From Chloroflexota bacterium (GTDB taxonomy: Bacteria; Chloroflexota; Limnocylindria; Limnocylindrales; CSP1-4): DNA of 64,000 nt. Of this stretch, positions 1-9,144 are shown piece after piece; position 1 is the stretch's first letter; the number at the start of each line of letters is the position of its first letter. The stretch spans positions 211,742 to 275,741 of the forward strand of contig CAKKPP010000003.1 in the NCBI GenBank assembly GCA_919901745.1, written 5' to 3'. Under the pieces are notes generated by a model. The model made no database searches. It had not been told where the DNA came from and saw only the letters and a program-made list of their open reading frames with translations. The position numbers and the translations under genes were made by a program.

Positions 1-42
1 CGTCGGCTCTGATGACGCGAGCCGCGGCCGCCGAACCCTCGC

Positions 43-873
43 TCAGGCGGATGCGCCGGAGTAATGGCGCAGACCGAACCGCCAGAACCACCGGGTGACC
101 ACGACCAGCACCGTCGCGAATCCCGCGGCAAGGGCCAGGGTCTCGGGCGTGAGCCGCCCGGTCAAACCCTCGGCCGGAACCGTCACGGCGAACGCGATGG
201 GGACCAGGAAGGTGAGGCTGATGCGCAGCCACCCGGGATAGATCGTGACCGGCCAGCGACCCGACTGGTAGAGACCACTGAACAGTTCGACGATCTGATC
301 CATGCGGACAACCCAGAACGCGACGACCGTGAGGATCAGCCAGAAGCAATAGATCATCGTGGCCCCGAGGACGAGGGCCGCCAGGAACGCCACCACGTCG
401 AGAGGCCCGATCGGCCCGAGGCGATCCACCGCGACACCGAGGACGACGAGCCCGACCCCGACATCGACGAGCTGCCAGATCCGCACCTGCCGGACACTGA
501 CAAGGAGCTGCGCGTCCTCCGGCTTGGTCAGGACGAAGTCGAGCGTGCCTTCGCGGATATCGGCCATCAGGCGCTCCATCCCGGGCTGGATCGTCGCCTG
601 GATGATCCCGCCCATCAGGATGTGAACGCCCATCACGGCGAGAAGCTCCGCCTGCGTCCAGCCGTGGAGATTCGTCGTCTGCGAGAAGACGATGGCCAGT
701 ACGGCCAGCCCGGTGACGAGGGCGATCGCGGACTGGAATACCTGCACCACGAAGTTCGCCCGGTACTGAAGCTCGTTCATGGCCCCAACCCGAAGGAACA
801 CGCCGGCCAGGGTCACCGGGCCCAGGGGGCCGCGCCGTCGCCCGGGTTCGCCGGGAGAGGTCACGTGCGCCAT
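43..873 (-). CDS. ABC-2 family transporter permease
   Basis: C-terminal part of ORF 43..1419(-); likely start MAHVTSPGEPG (CAT 871-873) overlaps the TGA of the next permease (ATGA). Hydrophobic multi-TM; adjacent ABC ATPase. Confidence 0.8.
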   Translation of the reverse strand: MAHVTSPGEPGRRRGPLGPVTLAGVFLRVGAMNELQYRANFVVQVFQSAIALVTGLAVLAIVFSQTTNLHGWTQAELLAVMGVHILMGGIIQATIQPGMERLMADIREGTLDFVLTKPEDAQLLVSVRQVRIWQLVDVGVGLVVLGVAVDRLGPIGPLDVVAFLAALVLGATMIYCFWLILTVVAFWVVRMDQIVELFSGLYQSGRWPVTIYPGWLRISLTFLVPIAFAVTVPAEGLTGRLTPETLALAAGFATVLVVVTRWFWRFGLRHYSGASA

Positions 874-1697
874 CAGTTCCCGACCGCGCTGTAGCGCCGG
901 ACGGCGATCGGCCAGACGAGTCGGATCGCGACCGCCCCGATCGTGATCCACAGCGCCTGCATCGCCAGGCCGCCGAGCAGTCGATCTGGCGGGAGCCCGC
1001 CGACGAGCGCCTCGATCGGGAATCCGAACGTCCACTGGAATGGCAGGAAGTCCGCGATGGTCTGCACCCATTCCGGCATGAGTCCGAGCGGGACGAGGCG
1101 GCCGGAGAGGAGCAGTTCCGCCGTGAAGATGATCTCGAAGAGTGGCCCGACCCGGGTGGTCCAGAACGAGATCATCCCGAGCAGCCAGTACAGGACCGAT
1201 CGGATGAGGTACGCGCCCCAGATCGCGATCGCGAACACGATGACGTCGAGGACCGTCGGTGCGAGCTCCGGCCGGAAGATGAGCGCCAGAACGGCCGCGA
1301 GCGGCAACCACAGCACGATGACGACGAACTTCCAACCGGCGAAATAGCCGAGGTCCCAGTGGATGGGGTGCAGTGGGCGAAGGAGCATCCCCGACAGCTC
1401 GCCATCGCGGATGCGCCACTCCCAGCCGTACGGCGTAAAGATGATGTTCATGTTGCGGACCAGGGTCCAGACGATGTAGTAGGCCGCGAACCGGCCCGCG
1501 GTGTAGCCGCCCACGTCGCCGCCCTGCTGCGCCGCGATCGTCGACCAGACGACGAGGTAGATGACCGGCTCAACGATCATGCCGATCATGTAGAAGTAGT
1601 TGGCGACGCGGTACTGGAACTGCTCGGCGATCGCGATCCGGATGGCGGTCAGGTAGACGTCCAGGAGGGCCCGGGCATCGGCCGCCGCGGCGCTCAT
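873..1697 (-). CDS. ABC-2 family transporter permease
   Basis: 274 aa multi-TM ORF, translationally coupled to the neighbouring permease and the ATPase. Confidence 0.85.
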   Translation of the reverse strand: MSAAAADARALLDVYLTAIRIAIAEQFQYRVANYFYMIGMIVEPVIYLVVWSTIAAQQGGDVGGYTAGRFAAYYIVWTLVRNMNIIFTPYGWEWRIRDGELSGMLLRPLHPIHWDLGYFAGWKFVVIVLWLPLAAVLALIFRPELAPTVLDVIVFAIAIWGAYLIRSVLYWLLGMISFWTTRVGPLFEIIFTAELLLSGRLVPLGLMPEWVQTIADFLPFQWTFGFPIEALVGGLPPDRLLGGLAMQALWITIGAVAIRLVWPIAVRRYSAVGN

Positions 1698-2746
1698 GAC
1701 GCCGGATCCACGGCTTCCGCCGACGGCAGCGAGGACGCTCCCGCGAACACCTGCTCGATGACGTCCTCGATCGGTGGATCCTCGATCGTGAGGTCGACCA
1801 CGGGCAGGTTGCGCAGGAGGAGCGTGGTCGTCTCGGCGGCGGCGGCGCGCGGCACGCGCAGGGAGATCCGGCCCTCGTCCTCGCCGATGACCTCCCCGTA
1901 GGCCGAGAGATCGGCCGAGCCGTCGCGCAGGGACACCGAGATCGTCTTTGTCGCCCCGAAGTCGGCGGCCAGCGCCGCGAGCGCCCCGTCGAACAGGATC
2001 CGTCCGTGGTGGATGACCACGACCCGCTTGCAGAGCGCCTGCACGTCCGCCATGTAGTGGCTCGTCAGCAGGACCGTCGCGCCCGTTCGGCGGTTGTACT
2101 CCGCGACGAACGTGCGGATCCGCTTCTGCATCGTCACGTCGAGGCCGATCGTCGGCTCGTCGAGGAACAGCACGGTCGGCTGGTGGAGCAGTGCGCCGAT
2201 GATCTCCATCTTCATGCGCTCGCCGAGCGACAGGTTGCGGACCGGCTTTCGGACGAGATCACCGACCTCGAGAAGCTCCACGAACTCGTCGCGTGTGCGC
2301 CGGAACTCGTCGCGCGGCAGGCGGTAGATCGCGCGCATCAACTCGAACGAGTCGAGAGCCGGCAGATCCCACTGGAGCTGGTTGCGGTTGCCCATGACCA
2401 TCGTGATCCGGCGCAGCAAGGCGGATTCCCGCCGCGATGGCACGTGCCCGAGGACGGTCGCCTCGCCGCCCGTCGGGTGGAGCAGCCCGGCAAGCATCTT
2501 GAGGGTCGTCGTCTTGCCGGCCCCATTCGGCCCCAGGAATCCAACCACCTCGCCCGGCGCGATCTCGAACGAGACCCCGGCAACCGCGTCGACATCGCGG
2601 GTCTCGCGTCGGACGAGGCTGGCGGCGGCCGCCCGGAGCCCTTCGCCGCGCACCGGGACACGGAACGTCTTGCGCAGCTCGGCAACGCGGATCGCCGGAC
2701 CGGATGCGCCTTCGGGCGGCGGGTTGGGGATGGACGCGTTCGGCAT
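1694..2746 (-). CDS. ABC transporter ATP-binding protein (ABC-2 exporter type)
   Basis: Walker A GPNGAGKTT, signature LSLGERMKMEI, Walker B VLFLDEPTIGLD; start MPNASIPNPPPEG more plausible than the upstream ORF start. Confidence 0.9.
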   Translation of the reverse strand: MPNASIPNPPPEGASGPAIRVAELRKTFRVPVRGEGLRAAAASLVRRETRDVDAVAGVSFEIAPGEVVGFLGPNGAGKTTTLKMLAGLLHPTGGEATVLGHVPSRRESALLRRITMVMGNRNQLQWDLPALDSFELMRAIYRLPRDEFRRTRDEFVELLEVGDLVRKPVRNLSLGERMKMEIIGALLHQPTVLFLDEPTIGLDVTMQKRIRTFVAEYNRRTGATVLLTSHYMADVQALCKRVVVIHHGRILFDGALAALAADFGATKTISVSLRDGSADLSAYGEVIGEDEGRISLRVPRAAAAETTTLLLRNLPVVDLTIEDPPIEDVIEQVFAGASSLPSAEAVDPAS

Positions 2747-2804
2747 GGACGGCGCGATCGTAGCGCGTCGCGGCCCCCGGATCGCGGAGTACCATCGCTC
2801 CGCC

Positions 2805-5453
2805 ATGCCCTTGCCCGTCGGGACCGTGACCTTCCTGTTCAGTGACATCGAGGGCTCCACGCGTCTCGAGCAGGGCGTCGGCACCGACACGTACGCCCGG
2901 ATCATCGAGACGCACGACCACCTGGCCCGCGCCGCGATCGAGGCCCGCGGCGGAAGCCTCGTCAAGACCGAGGGCGATGCCATGTTCGCGGCGTTTCCCG
3001 ATGCTGGTGCGGCAGTGGAGGCGGCGGCCGACGTCCAGCGGGCCTTCGCCGCCGAGCCGTGGCCCGACGGCGCGACGATCCGTGTGCGGATGGGCCTGCA
3101 CACCGGAGAGGGGCGGCTGCGAGAACGCCGCTCGGAGGCGGATCCCGAGGACTACGTGGGGATCGACGTCAACTACGCCTCGCGCATCGCCGCGGCGGGC
3201 AACGGTGGGCAGGTGGTCCTCTCAGATACGCTGTTCTCCCTCGTCCGTGGCCGCCTCTCCGACGGCCTCGACCTCGTGGACGAGGGCCCCCGTCGCGTCA
3301 AGGACTTCGACGAACCGCGCCGGGTCCATCGGCTGACGATCCGCGGTCTCCCAGCCGATGCCCGCCCACTGCGGACCCTGGACGCGCTGACCAACCTGCC
3401 CGCGCAGGTCACGAGCTTCATCGGCCGAGAGCGCGAGGTCGAAGCCGTGAAGGGACTCCTCGCTGAGGCGCGCCTCGTCACTCTGACCGGCCCCGGCGGG
3501 ACCGGCAAGACGCGCCTGAGCCTCGGGGTCGCCGAGGCGATGGCCGGCTCCATCCAGGGCGGGGCGTGGTTCGTCGAGCTCGCGCCGATCCGCGAGCCGG
3601 AACTGGTCGCCGGCGCCATCGCGGCCGCTCTCGGCCTCGTCGAGGAGCCCGATCGCCCGATCGACCAGACCCTTGCCGACCACCTGCGCGACCGCGAACT
3701 CCTGGTGGTCCTCGACAACTTCGAGCAGATCGTCGCGGCTGCCCCGCTCATCGCCGAGCTCCTGCGCAACGCGAAGGGACTCCGTTGCCTGGCATCGAGC
3801 CGCGAGGCCCTGCGTATCAGCGGAGAGCAGGAGTACCGGGTCCCGCCGCTCGGTGGCAACGACGCGGTGGGCCTGTTCGTCGCCCGCGCCCGGAACGTCC
3901 GTCCCGACTTTGCCCTCACCGACGAGAACGCGGCGGCGATCCGCGAGATCTGTACCCGGCTCGATGCACTCCCGCTGGCGATCGAACTCGCGGCCGCGAG
4001 GATCAGGCTGTTCTCGCCTGAAGCGATCCTCGCGCGCCTCGACAAGAGCCTGAACCTGCTCACGGCCGGCCCGCGCGACCGAACCGGGCGTCAGCAGACG
4101 CTGCGCGGCGCGATCGCCTGGAGCTACGACCTCCTCGACGAGCCCGAGCGGGCCCTGTTCCGACGCATCGGGCCGCTGATCGGCGGTTTCACGATCGAGG
4201 CGACCCAGGCCGTGGCCGATCCGGACGGGGACCTCGGGATCGATCTCGTCGACGGCCTGACTTCACTCGTCGACAAGAGCCTGATCATCGAGGAGCCCGA
4301 GCATCATGGCGAGCCCCGGTTCGGGCGCCTGGTGACGATCCGCGAGTATGCCCTCGAGTGCCTCGCCGAAGCCGGGGAGGCCGACGTGGCAGAACGTCGC
4401 CACGCGGAGTTTTTCGTCGCCTTCGCAGAGGAGGCCGAGCCGCACCTGGTCGCAGCCGACGCCGACGTCTGGCTGGATCGGGTCGGCCACGAGATCCATA
4501 ACCTGCGGGCGGCATCGGCGTGGTCGATGCGGGTCGGCGAACCGCTCCTCGGCGTCCGGGTCGCAGCCTCCATCTGGCGCTACTTCCAGCAGCGCAACAT
4601 GCTCCACGGGGGTCGCGACTGGCTCGCGACGCTTCTCGCGCACCCTGCCGCGCAGGGCGATTCGCGTGAGCGGATCCGCGGTCTCTCGGCCCTCGGGGGC
4701 GTGGAATACTGGATGCGCGACTACCCGGACTCCCGTGGCCACTACGAGGAGCGTCTGGCCATCGCGGAGCGCTTCGGAGGCGACGACCTCCTCGCGGACG
4801 CTCATTTCGACCTGAGCTTCGACGCGCTGATCGAGCAGGACATCGAGCGCCTCAAGGCGCACAGCTCGATCGCCTACGATCTCTACGAGCGGCTCGGCGA
4901 CATCGACAAGCTGGTCCTCGCCCGGCAGGCGATGATCCTCGGCAGGTACGTCGAGGGCGACTTCCTCGAAGCGGCGCGACTCGAGGAAGAGAACCTCGAA
5001 CACTGGAGCCGGGTGGGTTCGGCGTTCCGGATGACCGACAGCTCCATCCTGATGAGCGCGATGCTGTTCCGCGCCGGCGATCTCGGGGGGAGCTTCCGGA
5101 GGGCCATGGACGGCTTCCGGCTGATGGCTGAACTCGAGATATCGAGCGGGCTCGTGGGCGCGCTGGGGGTCTTCGCCCCGATCGCCTCGGCCCTGGGCGA
5201 TCACGTCACTGCCGCGCGGCTGACCGGTGCGCTTGACGCGATCCGCGAGTCGACGGGGCTGAGCCTTCCGTCGGTGGATGTGCTCCATATGGACGAGCCG
5301 GGTGCGGCCGCACGGGAAGCGCTCGGCCGTGCGGCGTACGATGCCGCGCACCGTGAAGGTGCCGCCATGACGAAGGCCGATACCATGGCTCTGGCGATGT
5401 CGCTCGGCGACCGCATCGAGGAGGGGACCCGTGTGGCAGCCAGTCACGACTGA
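2805..5453 (+). CDS. class III adenylate/guanylate cyclase domain fused to NB-ARC/AfsR-like ATPase and TPR-like C-terminus
   Basis: MPLPVGTVTFLFSDIEGSTRLE (cyclase start), RMGLHTGEG, then GPGGTGKTRL P-loop, LLVVLDNFEQ Walker B, SSREALRISGEQEYRVPPL, DALPLAIELAAAR. Confidence 0.9.
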   Translation: MPLPVGTVTFLFSDIEGSTRLEQGVGTDTYARIIETHDHLARAAIEARGGSLVKTEGDAMFAAFPDAGAAVEAAADVQRAFAAEPWPDGATIRVRMGLHTGEGRLRERRSEADPEDYVGIDVNYASRIAAAGNGGQVVLSDTLFSLVRGRLSDGLDLVDEGPRRVKDFDEPRRVHRLTIRGLPADARPLRTLDALTNLPAQVTSFIGREREVEAVKGLLAEARLVTLTGPGGTGKTRLSLGVAEAMAGSIQGGAWFVELAPIREPELVAGAIAAALGLVEEPDRPIDQTLADHLRDRELLVVLDNFEQIVAAAPLIAELLRNAKGLRCLASSREALRISGEQEYRVPPLGGNDAVGLFVARARNVRPDFALTDENAAAIREICTRLDALPLAIELAAARIRLFSPEAILARLDKSLNLLTAGPRDRTGRQQTLRGAIAWSYDLLDEPERALFRRIGPLIGGFTIEATQAVADPDGDLGIDLVDGLTSLVDKSLIIEEPEHHGEPRFGRLVTIREYALECLAEAGEADVAERRHAEFFVAFAEEAEPHLVAADADVWLDRVGHEIHNLRAASAWSMRVGEPLLGVRVAASIWRYFQQRNMLHGGRDWLATLLAHPAAQGDSRERIRGLSALGGVEYWMRDYPDSRGHYEERLAIAERFGGDDLLADAHFDLSFDALIEQDIERLKAHSSIAYDLYERLGDIDKLVLARQAMILGRYVEGDFLEAARLEEENLEHWSRVGSAFRMTDSSILMSAMLFRAGDLGGSFRRAMDGFRLMAELEISSGLVGALGVFAPIASALGDHVTAARLTGALDAIRESTGLSLPSVDVLHMDEPGAAAREALGRAAYDAAHREGAAMTKADTMALAMSLGDRIEEGTRVAASHD

Positions 5454-5973
5454 CGCCGGGGCGCCACGCCCGGCACAATTCCTGCCCGCGGCGGTGGGCA
5501 TCCTGATTGCCCTTGCTCCCCTGGGTCTCGTGCCCCTGCTCGAGCTGGATCCGCTCGACGCCACGACAGATTCTCGCCTCGCGATGCTCCTGATCGCCCT
5601 CATCTATCCAGGCTGGGTTGCCGCAACGGCCGTCCGGTCTCGGTCCGTTGGGCCGGTCATCGTCGTCGCGGCGCTCGTGCCCGCACTCGCGCTCGCGGCC
5701 GCTCTGCTCGGCCAGGATCGGACGGCGGCCACGGTTGCAGGGGATCTCGACGCCTTCCTGGCGCTCGCTCTTCCACCGGCGATCCTCGGGGCCGCGGCGT
5801 ACGGACTCATCGAGCTGGCAGTGGCCGTGATCCAGCGGATCGATCCCGCCGGAGGCGGAGGAGCGGCTCGTTCGGTGGCGGCGGCGCTTGCCGGGCTCGT
5901 CGTGTCGGGCGCGCTTGTCGGGGTCATCGGCTGGCTGGCATTCGGGGTCGTCGGATTCCAGCTCGCGAGCTGA
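5431..5973 (+). CDS. hypothetical integral membrane protein
   Basis: 180 aa hydrophobic ORF, GTG start overlapping the upstream stop. Confidence 0.55.
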   Translation: MWQPVTTDAGAPRPAQFLPAAVGILIALAPLGLVPLLELDPLDATTDSRLAMLLIALIYPGWVAATAVRSRSVGPVIVVAALVPALALAAALLGQDRTAATVAGDLDAFLALALPPAILGAAAYGLIELAVAVIQRIDPAGGGGAARSVAAALAGLVVSGALVGVIGWLAFGVVGFQLAS

Positions 5974-5995
5974 GGATCGTCGCCCCGGGAGGGTC

Positions 5996-6012
5996 TTAAC
6001 GCCCCGTTAACG
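5996..6012 (+). promoter_or_regulatory. candidate PhoP/PhoB box (TTAACG-N5-TTAACG)
   Basis: Direct repeat TTAACG 5996-6001 and 6007-6012, 11-bp period, upstream of the phoB-type regulator. Confidence 0.55.
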
Positions 6013-6234
6013 GTATCGAAAGCCGTCCATCACGTTCGTCGACGAGTCTCCACTCGACAACTGGAAGGACGGGCCCGCCGTACGAGCGGGTCGATGCGGA
6101 GGACCCGACAGGTGCATCCAGGGAACACAGCCACAACGTTACTGATCGCTGCCACGTCGACAGCGGTTCGCTCAGCGCCCCCGTCAGCGTCACCCGATCG
6201 ACCGCTGCAGGCTCCAAGGTCGGGAGGAAATGAG

Positions 6235-6330
6235 ATGAACGAACTCGACCTCCCGCAGCCATGGCTTGGCTACGTCCTCCTGGCCTCCGTCTTCGTGGCC
6301 GGGATGGTGATCGGCATGATGCTCATCTGA
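6235..6330 (+). CDS. putative 31-aa single-TM microprotein
   Basis: MNELDLPQPWLGYVLLASVFVAGMVIGMMLI; strong SD (GGGAGGAAATGAG-ATG); between the Pho box and phoB. Confidence 0.5.
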   Translation: MNELDLPQPWLGYVLLASVFVAGMVIGMMLI

Positions 6331-6465
6331 CAGGTTTCCGACGACCGGGTCGCCGCCTCCGTGGATGCGGGTGGAATGCGCGGGGACGCCGCACCGCGCA
6401 CCGCGCGCGTCGTGCGTCGTGCGTTGAAACGCCTCGGTAACGTCGGTCCGTATCATGACCGGCAC

Positions 6466-7161
6466 ATGGCCCGAACGATCCTCGTCGTGGACGACGAACT
6501 GAACCTGCGCGAAGCCCTGGTCGAGGCCCTCGAGGCGGACGGCTTCCGAGTCGTCTCGGCCTCTGACGGCCGCGAGGCCCTCACGCGATTTCGGGCCGAG
6601 CGCCCGGATCTCGTCCTGCTCGATCTGATGCTTCCGGAGCTCTCCGGCATCGAGGTCTGCCGGATCATCCGCGCCGAGTCGGGCGTGCCGATCATCATGC
6701 TCACGGCCAAGGACTCGGAGCTGGACAAGGTGGTCGGCCTGGAGCTGGGCGCCGACGACTACGTGACGAAACCCTTCAGCCTGCGTGAGCTGTCCGCGCG
6801 GGTGCGTGCCCAGCTGAGGCGCTCCGAGCAGGCCCTCGCGGTTGACGCGCCTCCGGCCATGGTGGCCCTCGGCGACGTCCAGATGGACATTGGCGGCCAT
6901 CGCCTTCTGCGGGACGGCGCGGTCCTGCCCGTCAAGCCCAAGGCGTTCGAACTCCTGGCGTTCCTCGTCCGCCACCCAGGCCAGGCGTTCTCCCGGGACC
7001 AACTCCTCGAGAAGGTCTGGGGATACGACTTCGCGGGCGAGACGCGGACCGTTGACGTCCACGTCCATTGGCTGAGGAGCCAGATTGAGCCGGAGCCCGG
7101 GCACCCCGTGTTCATCCACACGGTACGCGGCGTGGGGTACGTCTTCCGACGTCCGTCCTGA
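6466..7161 (+). CDS. phoB: OmpR-family phosphate-regulon response regulator (PhoB/PhoP-like)
   Basis: MARTILVVDDELNLREAL receiver, LVLLDLMLP phosphosite, TAKDSELDKVVGLELGADDYVTKPFS, winged-helix C-terminus; next to phoR and pst. Confidence 0.9.
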   Translation: MARTILVVDDELNLREALVEALEADGFRVVSASDGREALTRFRAERPDLVLLDLMLPELSGIEVCRIIRAESGVPIIMLTAKDSELDKVVGLELGADDYVTKPFSLRELSARVRAQLRRSEQALAVDAPPAMVALGDVQMDIGGHRLLRDGAVLPVKPKAFELLAFLVRHPGQAFSRDQLLEKVWGYDFAGETRTVDVHVHWLRSQIEPEPGHPVFIHTVRGVGYVFRRPS

Positions 7162-7260
7162 CGGCCTCGACGCCCGACGGCCCGACGGCCCGAGGGCCCC
7201 GTAACGAGACGTTGACCCGCCGATGTCGTCCCGCTCATCCGGGTCGTCCAGACTGTCGAC

Positions 7261-7731
7261 ATGTCGATCGAGCCTCGTCAGTGCGGATCGGACCGAAGAG
7301 CACGGTCACGAAGCGGCGCTGAGGTACTGATCGGCGGCTCTCGCTCGCCCGAGGCACTCCTCCCCGACGGCGGCGACGCTCCCACTCCCGCGCCGGCACC
7401 CCTCCAGGTGGTGGCGCGGGAGACCTTCCCTTGGGCGCCCCTGCCCCGTCCGATCGCCGGCGCCGCGCCCGCGTCACGCCAGTCACTCGCGTCACGCGCG
7501 TTGCACGCGTCACCGGACCCGAAGGCCACGTTCGATGCCGAGATCGAGGCCATCCTCCGCCAGCTCGATCCCATCCGGAGCTCGAGGCGAGCTACCGCCG
7601 CGAGGCCTTCCACTGCGGTCACGCCGTCGTCGACGCTGCCCGAGCGACCGCCGTTCGCCTTGCCTACGCGAGCCGGTGGGCCCAACTGGGCCCTGATCGT
7701 CGTCGGCGGTAGCATCCGAGACGTGCGCTGA
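7261..7731 (+). CDS. doubtful hypothetical protein
   Basis: 156 aa ORF, low complexity, overlaps other open frames; only weakly supported. Confidence 0.2.
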   Translation: MSIEPRQCGSDRRARSRSGAEVLIGGSRSPEALLPDGGDAPTPAPAPLQVVARETFPWAPLPRPIAGAAPASRQSLASRALHASPDPKATFDAEIEAILRQLDPIRSSRRATAARPSTAVTPSSTLPERPPFALPTRAGGPNWALIVVGGSIRDVR

Positions 7732-7957
7732 CCCGACGGCCTGGTCCCGGTCGGCACCGACGCGGGCCGGCGCGCCAGGCCACGCGACCGGGACGACCGC
7801 GAGCGACGGCGCGCATCCGGCGATGCACGCACCGGCGCGTGCGGTTCCCGGCGGCGCCCGCATCGCCCGCCCCGCCTGAGGCGACCGGGGCGGTCGCGGG
7901 ACCTGCGCTGACACGACCGGCCGCTCGCCCTGACGACGACTGTGCCATGCTCGGTTG

Positions 7958-9127
7958 ATGGATCCGTGGGCCGTCGCCTTCGCCGTCGCGGTGGTCGTGG
8001 CGATCGTGGCCGTGGTCGAGATCGGCCGCACTCGTGACCGACTGCGACGCGCGCTCATCGAAGCGGAGCAGCGTAGGGCGAGCTTCGAGGTCGCTCGGGC
8101 GGAGCGGCGGCAGTCTCGCGACGCCCTGGCAGACCAGCTCGACGACGGGCTCCTGGATGTCGACGCAACGCTCCACATCCGGCGCGCCAATCCGGCGGCG
8201 CACCGACTGCTTGGACGGCCCGTCAATGGCCTGGCCGGTCGCAGCGTCATCGAGGCCTTCCTTGACGCCGATGCCGAGACGATCACGGCAAAGGCCATCG
8301 CCGACGGCGCTGGGGTGGGCGAGGTGCGCTCGGCCCGGGCCGACGGCCGTGCGCTCTCGATCCAGGCCAGACGGACGCCTGGCGGCGGCGCCACGCTGGT
8401 TCTCCGAGACGTGTCGGAGCTCCGGCGGCTTCAGCGCATCCGCACGGAGTTCATCGATAACCTGTCGCACGAGCTTCGGACGCCGGTCACCACCGTGAGT
8501 CTGCTGGCTGAGACCCTCACCCGCGAAGCCGCGGCGCTTGGCGAGACGCTGCCGGCCAGGATGCGTGACCGGATCGGCAAGATCGAGGTGGAGACCGGCC
8601 ACCTTGTCCAGATGGTCAGCGAGCTGCTGGACCTCTCGCGGATCGAGAGTGGAACGAGCCTCGGCCCGCTGGACGATGTCGACCTCGGCCGGCTCGTGCA
8701 TGACACCGCCGAGCGACTTCGGTTGCACGCCGACCGGCAGGGGATCGCCATCGACGTGAACGTCCCCGCGCCCCTGCCGCCGGTGCGCGGCGATCCCGAC
8801 CGGCTGGGCCAGGTCCTGATCAACCTCATCCATAACAGCATCAAGTTCAGCCCGGACGGTGGAGACGTCGCGATCTCGGTGCGGCAGGACGGCTCCACGC
8901 TGGTCGTGTCGGTGGCGGACCAAGGGGTCGGCATCCCGCGCGCCGCCCAGGAGCGCGTCTTCGAGCGGTTCTACAAGGTCGACCGTGCCCGGGTGCGTGG
9001 CGAGGCGGGCGGGACGGGCCTCGGCCTCGCGATCGCCCGCCACGTGATCGAGCAGCACGGCGGGCGGATCTGGGTGGAATCGGCCGAGGGCTCCGGTTCT
9101 ACCTTCTCGTTCTCGTTGCCGATCTGA
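7958..9127 (+). CDS. phoR: phosphate-regulon sensor histidine kinase (PAS + HisKA + HATPase)
   Basis: FIDNLSHELRTPVTTVSLLAETL H-box, LINLIHNSIKFSPDGG N-box, GVGIPRAAQERVFERFYKVD, GGTGLGLAIARHV. Confidence 0.9.
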   Translation: MDPWAVAFAVAVVVAIVAVVEIGRTRDRLRRALIEAEQRRASFEVARAERRQSRDALADQLDDGLLDVDATLHIRRANPAAHRLLGRPVNGLAGRSVIEAFLDADAETITAKAIADGAGVGEVRSARADGRALSIQARRTPGGGATLVLRDVSELRRLQRIRTEFIDNLSHELRTPVTTVSLLAETLTREAAALGETLPARMRDRIGKIEVETGHLVQMVSELLDLSRIESGTSLGPLDDVDLGRLVHDTAERLRLHADRQGIAIDVNVPAPLPPVRGDPDRLGQVLINLIHNSIKFSPDGGDVAISVRQDGSTLVVSVADQGVGIPRAAQERVFERFYKVDRARVRGEAGGTGLGLAIARHVIEQHGGRIWVESAEGSGSTFSFSLPI

Positions 9128-9144
9128 CCCCGTCCCTCGATCGG

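Noticed and set aside
4263-5603. 446-aa minus-strand ORF
   Set aside because: Antisense to the cyclase-ATPase CDS; Arg/Pro-rich composition typical of antisense ORFs in GC-rich DNA.
6424-6456. TTGAAA...TATCAT as a standard promoter for phoB
   Set aside because: Spacer is 21 bp, too long for a -35/-10 pair; only the TATCAT-to-ATG spacing is kept as leaderless evidence.
7450-7515. Short GTCACGC-type repeats resembling a mini-array
   Set aside because: Units about 9 bp without spacers; a microsatellite, not CRISPR.
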